Source of the DNA: Parachlamydiaceae bacterium
Lineage (GTDB): Bacteria > Chlamydiota > Chlamydiia > Chlamydiales > Parachlamydiaceae
DNA: 5,971 nt
NCBI GenBank assembly: GCA_003164155.1
Contig: PLSG01000136.1
Location: 1 to 5,971, forward strand
Direction: 5' to 3'
In this document: in pieces, positions 1-4,616 of the stretch
Layout of the letters: the number at the start of each line of letters is the position of its first letter
How positions within the stretch are numbered: position 1 is the stretch's first letter
Notes under the pieces: model-generated
Database searches by the model: none
Told to the model about the DNA's origin: nothing
What the model saw: only the letters and a program-made list of their open reading frames with translations
Program-made: the position numbers and the translations under genes

Positions 1-92
1 CCTACCGCTCCTCCGGAGCTTAGGGATAGGTTTACTGCAAATGTTTTCATAGCGAATTACGAGTGAGTTCTAAGCTCCGGAGGAGCGGTAGG
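1..92. repeat. Perfect 23-bp inverted repeat with 46-nt spacer
   Basis: Positions 1-23 are the exact reverse complement of 70-92, with a spacer at 24-69. Each arm contains the palindrome CTCCGGAG. The repeat begins at the first base of the window, so it may extend further left. It lies downstream of the YchJ-family gene, which reads leftward. No T-tract follows the structure on either strand, so it is not a canonical intrinsic terminator. It could be a small non-autonomous hairpin element or a transcript-end structure. Confidence 0.75.
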
Positions 93-390
93 GGTGAAGC
101 CCATTGCGCAGACCCGGAGGTGCATTCGCATCAAGCTAACATAACAAATTGATGTTAAAGGAATTAAAAGGATTAACCTTGTTTTAGATGCATTTAAGAG
201 GTGTTAATTTGCTGATTTCAAGGCCAATTTCGAGAGCCCGCCTCGGGCGACTCAACGAAGCCCACAGTGACCGTAGTCCCGAGGCTCTGCGAGGGGCGCA
301 GGGAACTGTGGGTATGCTAAAAATATTTCCTGAGCCCGGTAGGGCGATTGAAAAAATGCGAAGGGTAGCCTTCAAACCTTATGGCTTCAT
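93..390. other. Intergenic stretch without a credible gene
   Basis: This stretch lies between the left inverted repeat and the end of the YchJ-family gene. The first part (about 130-220) is A+T-rich and featureless. From about 230 to 350 it becomes G+C-rich and packed with short self-complementary segments, described as a separate entry. A plus-strand open frame crosses it but has no ribosome-binding site, has low-complexity Arg/Pro/Gly-rich composition, and runs into the 3' end of the opposing gene. Confidence 0.6.
234..347. repeat. Structured G+C-rich island with mini-hairpins at both ends
   Basis: Two similar small hairpins bound the island: GAGCCCGCCTCGGGCGA at 234-250 and GAGCCCGGTAGGGCGA at 332-347. 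Between them CCCACAGT (261-268) pairs exactly with ACTGTGGG (305-312). CCCGAGGCTCT (278-288) is also complementary to the left hairpin region. The layout suggests a folded repeat unit rather than coding DNA. Positions 283-306 resemble 4494-4517 inside the palindrome between the kinase-like genes. Identity as a known repeat family is not established. Confidence 0.45.
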
Positions 391-825
391 TTACCAAGAT
401 GGTGGAGTTTGGTGTCCTTGAGCTAATGATCCATCGCGATATAGCCATGCCCCTTTTACTTTTTCGAAATGGCTTCTCTCAGTAAAGGTGGTATCGCGTG
501 TATCTTGAGAAAGGCAGGCGGTAAAAGTTACTGTGGCCCAGAGGGCATTTTCTTTAAAATCGATGATTTCAAGTCTATGAAAGGTCGTGCTATGCGAGAA
601 TTGGGATATGCTGCGCTTCCATGAAAGCATGTTTTTTGAATATTGGGGATTGGCGGTATGCGTAGTGGCTATAATGTAGGAGGCTATGTTTAAAGCATAC
701 GCCGCATACCTGGAACGCATTAGCTGAAGGGCATTTTCAGGTCGGGATCCTGTATGAAAGGGTTTGCAGCAGTTGTCGTAGGCATTTCCGCTGCAGCATG
801 GGCATAAGTGGAGCTGATTTTCCAT
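391..825 (-). CDS. ychJ: YchJ / UPF0225 family SEC-C motif protein
   Basis: This 144-residue protein of the YchJ family has an N-terminal SEC-C metal-binding motif, with Cys8, Cys10, Cys19 and Cys20 in a CPC...NCC arrangement. The position that is usually Gly after CPC is Cys11. The typical YchJ core follows: LMRSRYAAYALNIASYIIATTH at about residues 35-56, then the ERSHF block (116-120) and WLYRDG (127-132). These belong to the NTF2-like domain of this family. SEC-C motifs bind zinc. The biochemical role of YchJ proteins is not known. E. coli YchJ has a second SEC-C motif at its C-terminus, and this protein ends without one. The ATG lies 8 nt after a weak AGG on the minus strand. It is the last of three minus-strand genes, 136 bp beyond the Inc-like gene, and probably cytoplasmic because no signal peptide is seen. 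Confidence 0.88.
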   Translation of the reverse strand: MENQLHLCPCCSGNAYDNCCKPFHTGSRPENALQLMRSRYAAYALNIASYIIATTHTANPQYSKNMLSWKRSISQFSHSTTFHRLEIIDFKENALWATVTFTACLSQDTRDTTFTERSHFEKVKGAWLYRDGSLAQGHQTPPSW

Positions 826-851
826 TTATTTGCCTATTTCTTTATTTTTTT

Positions 852-932
852 TGCGTTTAGCGAAAACGCAGGCGTGCCTCGGAAAACCGAGGCATAATCT
901 GGCAAATCGGCAAAAACTGTAGCTGATTTGCC
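852..932. repeat. Three consecutive stem-loops between two minus-strand genes
   Basis: Three hairpins stand side by side in the gap. TGCGTTT/AAACGCA pairs 852-858 with 864-870. TGCCTCGG/CCGAGGCA pairs 875-882 with 887-894 around a 4-nt AAAA loop. GGCAAATCGGC pairs 901-911 with 922-932, with one G-U pair. They follow the Inc-like gene in its reading direction. On the minus strand the last hairpin is followed by an A-run, not a U-run, so intrinsic termination is not supported. They may protect or process the upstream mRNA, or form the leader of the YchJ-family gene. Confidence 0.55.
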
Positions 933-961
933 CATGCTCATTCAACACCAATGGTGGCGTT

Positions 962-1315
962 TTAGCCGCTAATTTTCTTACTCACTTTCCTCGAAATACC
1001 GTCTGCAATGCCTTGAATCAATGCTTGTAGTAGCGTTTGTGCGACTAGTTGGAAAGAGGCCGGAATAGTTACTAGGGCATGTTTTTTTATGTTGGAAAGG
1101 TATTGTCCTGCAGTTCCTGAAGTGGGATCTAGCCAAGCGGTAATAGAAGCCATAGAAGTTGCGCCCATGCCTACGGATAGGATTGCATAAGCGATCGTTG
1201 CAACGGTAGAAGTGACCGATGTGGCAGCTACTACACAAGCTACAGTGCCAATGCCTAAAGCTGTGATAGTTACAGAAGCAGCTTGGTTAGCTGTAGGGAA
1301 AGTGGATGCGGACAT
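962..1315 (-). CDS. Small membrane protein, candidate Inc-like protein
   Basis: The protein has 117 residues. Residues 13-33 (SVTITALGIGTVACVVAAT) and about 38-61 (TVATIAYAILSVGMGATSM onward) form two hydrophobic segments separated by only a few residues. This is the two-lobed hydrophobic hairpin that marks chlamydial inclusion-membrane (Inc) proteins. Those proteins leave the bacterium by type III secretion and insert in the vacuole membrane. The short N-terminus is Ser/Thr/Ala-rich without positive charge, so it does not look like a Sec signal peptide. The C-terminal part (about 75-117) is amphipathic and ends in a Lys/Arg-rich tail. AAGGAT lies upstream of the ATG at plausible spacing. It has no close operon partner, with gaps of 136 and 245 bp on either side. 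An ordinary small inner-membrane protein is the alternative. The Inc call is inference from topology only. Confidence 0.5.
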   Translation of the reverse strand: MSASTFPTANQAASVTITALGIGTVACVVAATSVTSTVATIAYAILSVGMGATSMASITAWLDPTSGTAGQYLSNIKKHALVTIPASFQLVAQTLLQALIQGIADGISRKVSKKISG

Positions 1316-1531
1316 AAATAAGGATCCTTGTGTTAAAAATCAATTCATAAAGCTTGTACATGAAGTGCCTGGTGGGCATGCTTCCTGCATGTAGGTTGTA
1401 AATTAAACTGCAGCTTCCAGCACATGCCATTTTCTGCAATTTCACGTAAAAAGTATAGTTTACTTTGGCCTTCATTGTGAAGGCAAATCATTAAGGTTTT
1501 ATAAAGAAGCACGTCAACCAGCATTTTTTTG
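1316..1531. other. Intergenic region upstream of the Inc-like gene
   Basis: No gene is supported here. A 59-codon minus-strand frame from an ATG at 1524 has no strong ribosome-binding site and no recognisable similarity. Short hairpins are present: GCCTTC/GAAGGC at 1468-1484 and CATGC/GCATG at 1378-1392. The segment is probably the leader or promoter region of the Inc-like gene, but no convincing -35/-10 pair was found. Confidence 0.4.
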
Positions 1532-1555
1532 CTACCCAAGTGTTGCCTTGGGTAG
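1532..1555 (-). other. 9-bp perfect stem-loop after the NDK-like gene
   Basis: CTACCCAAG (1532-1540) and CTTGGGTAG (1547-1555) form a perfect stem around a 6-nt loop, six bases past the stop codon of the NDK-like gene. On the minus strand it is followed by a run of seven A residues instead of T residues. It therefore fits transcript-end protection better than classical intrinsic termination. Confidence 0.5.
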
Positions 1556-1560
1556 TACTC

Positions 1561-2661
1561 CTATTCGCCCATGGGTTGGATAGGTAGGCCAGCTGTTGAC
1601 CGATTGCCGCAGAAGGTGATTATATCCCATTCTGAAACTTCCAGATGGTGCTGTTCAATCATATCTAAAAGGCGCTCTCCAGGCAGCTGATCGTTGTCGA
1701 CCAACTCCAAAAACTGCTCTTTGAGAGGCATAGGCAAGGTTTTGGCCAGAGCGCTGAGGCGATTTTTAGTGTTTTGATAATTCAAATCGTGGACCTGTAT
1801 ATTTTTGTAGACTCTCGCTTGTATTTGAGACAGCCATTCTTTGGAAACTTTTTGTCCGTTTTTAGCGCCGTTCAGAAGCTGTTGTATTTGCTGGCTGTTG
1901 AGGATCACCCCCCATTCTCGGATCATGCACAAAGGGTCATCTGGCGAATGGATGTAGCGGAACAAACCGCTTCCGGCTGCGATGCGCTTGCGAATATGCC
2001 AGGGCTGTCGTTTATAATCCATGGAATGCCCTTTCAATTGCAAAAGACGTTCACAAGCATAAGCGGGGTTATCCTGAGACGCTTTGGTATCTCTAAGGAG
2101 AAAAATTACAGAATCTTTCTCGTTTAGCAGCATGTCAACTAACTTAAACCATTGCAAGGGAAAGGAATTTGACTGATATGCCCAGAAAAGTTTATTAGTG
2201 TTCTTATCATGTTGAAAAATCTCACACCCGGCAATTTCATAACCATCCTTTTCTAAGGCATTCACCAGCTTTTCAAAGGAGTGGGCGACTATGCCATCCG
2301 GCATCAAGATCAAATAGGCGTACGATTGGAAAAATAGCTTTAAATCTCCTATATTTTCAGAAAAGCTTTGATAAGCTGTCCTGTAAAAAGGATCTTGAGC
2401 ATAGAGCCAATCCTTTTTAGGGGCAGTGCGCAGGAAGTCTGGGATGCAAAGGGGGATGGTGGATTTTTTTTGACTGGAATCATCCAAGACAATGTTGCTC
2501 TCCACGATGGCGATATTGCTTTCCACAATCGGATCGGGAGAGGGCATTTGGGCTATACAAGTGGAAATCATTCCGTTCCACGCTATTAACGCGGCTATGT
2601 AGACAGATCCAGGTCGCCATAATTTTTTGGCAATCTCGCATAAAAGGTAAGCTTTCGGCAT
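1561..2661 (-). CDS. Exported protein with divergent NDK-like domain
   Basis: The protein has 366 residues. The N-terminus carries basic residues and a hydrophobic stretch (about 19-37), consistent with a Sec signal peptide ending near CIA-Q. Residues 45-58 are a direct 7-residue repeat (IVESNIA, IVESNIV). By hand alignment residues 115-255 follow the nucleoside-diphosphate-kinase fold. YLILMPDG (116-123) stands for the LVLIKPDG strand, FPLQWFKLV (167-175) for PFFxxLV, and RLLQLKG (205-211) for the RxLIG helix. IRKR (223-226) stands for TIRGDF, and RYIHSPDDP (235-243) for the RNVIHGSDS segment with the catalytic histidine (His238). The lysine of KPDG is replaced by Met120, and the Asn three residues before the histidine is Arg235. 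Catalysis may therefore be weak or lost. The C-terminal 110 residues are unrecognised. AAGGAG lies 5 nt before the ATG. The protein could act as a secreted effector or pseudoenzyme. Confidence 0.6.
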   Translation of the reverse strand: MPKAYLLCEIAKKLWRPGSVYIAALIAWNGMISTCIAQMPSPDPIVESNIAIVESNIVLDDSSQKKSTIPLCIPDFLRTAPKKDWLYAQDPFYRTAYQSFSENIGDLKLFFQSYAYLILMPDGIVAHSFEKLVNALEKDGYEIAGCEIFQHDKNTNKLFWAYQSNSFPLQWFKLVDMLLNEKDSVIFLLRDTKASQDNPAYACERLLQLKGHSMDYKRQPWHIRKRIAAGSGLFRYIHSPDDPLCMIREWGVILNSQQIQQLLNGAKNGQKVSKEWLSQIQARVYKNIQVHDLNYQNTKNRLSALAKTLPMPLKEQFLELVDNDQLPGERLLDMIEQHHLEVSEWDIITFCGNRSTAGLPIQPMGE

Positions 2662-2739
2662 GGGGACTCCTTTCTCAATGGAAAACGGGTATTTTAAATT
2701 TATTTAATTTTTTGTGTTATGTATATTATGACGATCACT

Positions 2740-2768
2740 ATGGTACTTAATCCTCTTTTTAAATTCAA
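2740..2768 (-). promoter_or_regulatory. Candidate sigma70-type promoter for the NDK-like gene
   Basis: On the minus strand TTGAAT (2768-2763) is separated by 17 nt from TACCAT (2745-2740). Each hexamer matches the vegetative consensus at four of six positions. The surrounding DNA is very A+T-rich, and the gene starts about 80 nt downstream. Chance matches are common in such DNA. Confidence 0.3.
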
Positions 2769-2969
2769 ACAATAATACTTGTTATTGTGTTGGATAGTGA
2801 AATAAATTATAGGTGTTTTTTACGCTCGACTTATGGGTTTTTGAGCGGAGATCTTCATACCCAGTTGCGTTATTTGCTAGTACACGGTTCCTTCAGGGTG
2901 CGGACCAGAAACACTTCAGCTACGTAGCGAATATCTTGCTTAAAAGATCATAAAGGTGAGTTAATTTTA

Positions 2970-3000
2970 TTGAATTATTCAAAAGAGAGGGTGATATTAA
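2970..3000 (+). promoter_or_regulatory. Candidate promoter with overlapping palindrome
   Basis: TTGAAT (2970-2975) is followed after 19 nt by TATTAA (2995-3000), a longer spacing than ideal. The -35-like hexamer lies in a perfect palindrome, TTGAATTATTCAA (2970-2982), which could be an operator. If used, it would give a leader of about 190 nt before the first kinase-like gene. Confidence 0.25.
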
Positions 3001-3009
3001 AATTTTAGC

Positions 3010-3109
3010 TTAGGAAGGTACTCAAATACCCCCGTAGGAATCAAGGTGTGTCTGACAAAGGATAGTATGAAATCTAACTTCCTAAACTGTAAAGAGCAAA
3101 AGCTCACAG
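3010..3109 (+). promoter_or_regulatory. Structured leader of the first kinase-like gene
   Basis: TTAGGAAG (3010-3017) pairs with CTTCCTAA (3078-3085) and encloses about 60 nt. Immediately after it, CTGT (3087-3090) with GAGC (3094-3097) pairs with GCTC (3102-3105) and ACAG (3106-3109), leaving an AAAA loop and a 3-nt bulge. Together with the hairpin at 3139-3170, this makes most of the presumed 5' leader foldable. I do not recognise it as a known riboswitch. It could also be a remnant of a structured mobile RNA. Confidence 0.35.
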
Positions 3110-3138
3110 GCTCGCGTTGGTTAGCTAGAAATTTTAGG

Positions 3139-3170
3139 CCAGATTCCATTCGGTTTCTCTGGGAATCTGG
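3139..3170. repeat. Hairpin of the CAGAT/TCGGTT family, first copy
   Basis: CCAGATTCC (3139-3147) pairs perfectly with GGAATCTGG (3162-3170). The segment TCGGTTTCTCTGGG (3150-3163) matches 13 of 14 positions in the hairpin at 5938-5971. It stands 26 nt before the ATG of the first kinase-like gene and about 14 nt before its Shine-Dalgarno sequence. There is no T-run after it. Confidence 0.6.
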
Positions 3171-3183
3171 ACTAGTAACACCG

Positions 3184-3190
3184 TAGGAGG
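3184..3190 (+). promoter_or_regulatory. Strong Shine-Dalgarno that fixes the ATG start at 3197
   Basis: TAGGAGG ends 6 nt before ATG 3197. An in-frame TTG at 3191 directly abuts this site, too close to be used. The second paralog has the same TAGGAGG at 4604-4610, also 6 nt before its ATG. Starting at 3197 makes the two proteins exactly equal in length. Confidence 0.8.
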
Positions 3191-3196
3191 TTGAAG

Positions 3197-4273
3197 ATGG
3201 TGCGGAGATGGAATATTTTAAGTGTACAAATTTTTTGCTGGCTTTTGCTTGGGCATGGAGCTCTTCCAGCTGACTGGAACAGTGATTTTGACAAGCGCAC
3301 CTATCTGCTCATTCAAGAGCTTCCGCAATTGAACCATCCCGACTACCTGCAAAAAATAAATTCTTTTAGCGCGGCGCGCAACAACCTCTTGCTGAATGAG
3401 GAGCTGTGCGACAAGTTACACTCTGCCCAACCCTTAGATAAATTCCTGATGGTTGTCAAAGATCTAAACCTGATGTTTAAAAAGCGTAAAAATGACCGCA
3501 TCCACGATCTGTACCCATGGGAGCTATCGTACTTGTTTGGTTCAACAGCTTATATTGTGCCTTCTTTTGCCTTTGAAATAGGCGGCAAAAAAGTGGTCAT
3601 TCAAAATCTGGAAAGTTTCAAATACGGCATGACGCAGGCGCGTACTTATCCCAAAAAAGGACATTCCCCCAAGCTAGTCAAGAGCGTCTCAATAAAGACA
3701 TATTGGAAAGCCCATCTGCAAGCTTATATTCTGGGCTTGACAGACCTTTCTGCCAAAAATATTGGCGTTAACTCCGAAGGGGTGATCCGCTTTTTCGATA
3801 ATGAATCCAGCCTCAGATATCAAAATGAGATTATAAATGGAAAAACGAATATCAAACTCGGGTTTTTGTGCCAGTCTTTCGATTGGCCGCAATTTCGTGA
3901 AAAAATCGATAAAAAAACAGCTAAGGAGATCAACGCCTATCTGCAAGGGTTTGCCGGTCTTGAAGATAGAGTTAAAGTCTACTTGCAGCTCAGACCCATA
4001 GATTTTAATGAAAAAGGATTAGCTGAACGACTGGACAAGATGCGCCATTTTGAATGCAAAGCAGGCGTATCATTTCGGGATTTTTATGGATCGCTCTATC
4101 CCCCGCTCATTAGCGGTTTACAGCCCTTGAATGAGATTGTCGAAAGAATTTGCCAACGCAAAGTCGGTGATGGCTCTGCGCTTCTTTTTATGTGCCGTTG
4201 GATTCATTCATTTTCCTTATCCGCTGAAGAAAGAGAAATGGTGGATGAGTGGATACGCACCTATATCCCTTAA
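3197..4273 (+). CDS. Exported kinase-fold-like protein, paralog A
   Basis: The protein has 358 residues. The N-terminus reads MVRRWN, a hydrophobic core (7-19) and LPA-DW, giving a probable signal peptide cut after Ala25. After a helical segment comes the block KKRKNDRIHDLYPWELSYL (95-113), then GSTAY (115-119), which may stand for a glycine-rich loop, and GGKKVVIQ (129-136). The likely catalytic core is HLQAYILGLTDLSAKNIGV (173-191) followed by GVIRFFDNES (195-204). Asp183, Asn188 and Asp201 have the spacing of the catalytic Asp, the metal-binding Asn and the DFG Asp of protein kinases and PI3-kinases (5 and 13 residues). The position resembling the VAIK lysine appears to be Gln136, so activity is uncertain. 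The C-terminal half contains DKKTA, YLQGF and GVSFRDFYGSL, conserved in paralog B. It is about 57% identical to paralog B by ungapped hand count. No named family was recognised. A secreted effector kinase is the working inference. Confidence 0.6.
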   Translation: MVRRWNILSVQIFCWLLLGHGALPADWNSDFDKRTYLLIQELPQLNHPDYLQKINSFSAARNNLLLNEELCDKLHSAQPLDKFLMVVKDLNLMFKKRKNDRIHDLYPWELSYLFGSTAYIVPSFAFEIGGKKVVIQNLESFKYGMTQARTYPKKGHSPKLVKSVSIKTYWKAHLQAYILGLTDLSAKNIGVNSEGVIRFFDNESSLRYQNEIINGKTNIKLGFLCQSFDWPQFREKIDKKTAKEINAYLQGFAGLEDRVKVYLQLRPIDFNEKGLAERLDKMRHFECKAGVSFRDFYGSLYPPLISGLQPLNEIVERICQRKVGDGSALLFMCRWIHSFSLSAEEREMVDEWIRTYIP

Positions 4274-4298
4274 AAACCTCAGGGGGGGGAAGGAATTT

Positions 4299-4418
4299 AT
4301 GTCTCAAAAAAATTATAAGGTAGAGTTATATGTAAATTTCTTGATAGTCATTCAATTTTGTTGTACTATCCCCATTCCCAAGAAAAGGTGGAAGGGCGAT
4401 AGAAAATTATCGGAATAG
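4299..4418 (+). CDS. Doubtful small open frame, 39 codons
   Basis: An ATG at 4299 is preceded by GGGGGGGAAGGA, a purine-rich possible ribosome-binding site with about 4 nt spacing. The product would begin MSQKNYKVELYVNFLIVIQF, with a short hydrophobic stretch, and end in a Lys/Arg-rich tail. It lies 25 nt after the stop codon of paralog A. A longer frame through the 3' end of paralog A covers the same codons, which weakens the case for an independent gene. No similarity is recognised. Confidence 0.22.
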   Translation: MSQKNYKVELYVNFLIVIQFCCTIPIPKKRWKGDRKLSE

Positions 4419-4457
4419 TTGCGAAATTTTACCGGCTTTGTTCACCTTTTCGATCAG

Positions 4458-4572
4458 AATTTCGGCGGAACGAAACCTCCCAGATGGTGCTGCGGCTTGC
4501 GACGAGGGCGTAGTGACAGCTATTCCCAAAGAGTAAGACGCTGTAAATGGGAGGTTTCGCTCCGCCGAAATT
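4458..4572. repeat. Long imperfect palindrome with 25-bp arms
   Basis: Arms at 4458-4482 and 4548-4572 match at 24 of 25 positions as inverted repeats, and the single difference would be a G-U pair in RNA. The left arm contains TTTCGGCGGAACGAAACC. The 65-nt centre holds a further small stem, ACAGC/GCTGT (4517-4521 with 4540-4544). No open frame of note lies inside. It resembles a miniature non-autonomous hairpin element, or a large mRNA stem just upstream of paralog B. The element has no counterpart in front of paralog A, suggesting that it arrived or was lost after the duplication. Confidence 0.7.
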
Positions 4573-4603
4573 TCGATAGGGAAGGTTAACAAAGCCTTTT
4601 ACC

Positions 4604-4610
4604 TAGGAGG
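4604..4610 (+). promoter_or_regulatory. Shine-Dalgarno of paralog B
   Basis: TAGGAGG lies 6 nt before ATG 4617 and is identical in sequence and spacing to the site before paralog A. It supports both start assignments. Confidence 0.75.
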
Positions 4611-4616
4611 TGGCAG

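Larger units (their letters stand above)
2662..3196. other. Divergent intergenic region between the NDK-like and kinase-like genes
   Basis: About 535 bp separates the two opposing start codons, and no reading frame here looks like a gene. The left part (2690-2820) is A+T-rich and probably promoter DNA. The middle (2820-2935) is less A+T-rich and contains CGCTC/GAGCG (2823-2847) and the perfect palindrome GCTACGTAGC (2919-2928). The right part (from about 3005) is a run of stem-loops leading to the ribosome-binding site of the first kinase-like gene. Confidence 0.6.
4274..4616. other. Gap between the two kinase-like paralogs
   Basis: The gap is 343 bp. It holds a doubtful small open frame (4299-4418), an A+T-rich stretch and a long imperfect palindrome (4458-4572) that ends about 30 nt before the Shine-Dalgarno sequence of the second gene. 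No clear intrinsic terminator follows the first gene, and no convincing promoter was found, so co-transcription is possible. Confidence 0.5.

Noticed and set aside
188..421. Plus-strand 77-codon open frame in the left region
   Set aside because: It runs through a self-complementary repeat island, lacks a ribosome-binding site, has biased Arg/Pro/Gly composition, and overlaps the 3' end of the well-supported YchJ-family gene.
875..894. Minus-strand hairpin with TCGGTTTTCCGAGG, partly like the family loop
   Set aside because: Here the TCGG bases are part of the stem rather than the loop, and the CAGAT stem is absent.
1287..1539. Two overlapping minus-strand open frames of about 60 codons upstream of the Inc-like gene
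   Set aside because: One needs a TTG start inside a hairpin, neither has a strong Shine-Dalgarno, and no known motif is visible.
1532..1555. Intrinsic terminator for the NDK-like gene
   Set aside because: The stem is good, but the bases following it on the minus strand are A residues, not T residues.
2885..2898. CGGTTCCTTCAGGG, similar to the loop of the hairpin family
   Set aside because: It matches about 11 of 14 positions but has no flanking CAGAT/ATCTG stem, so it is probably chance.
3191..3196. TTG start six bases upstream for paralog A
   Set aside because: The TTG directly abuts the Shine-Dalgarno sequence. The ATG at 3197 has correct spacing and matches the length and start context of paralog B.
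4131..4418. 95-codon plus-strand frame overlapping the end of paralog A
   Set aside because: Its first half is an out-of-frame reading of paralog A. Only the last 39 codons have any independent support.
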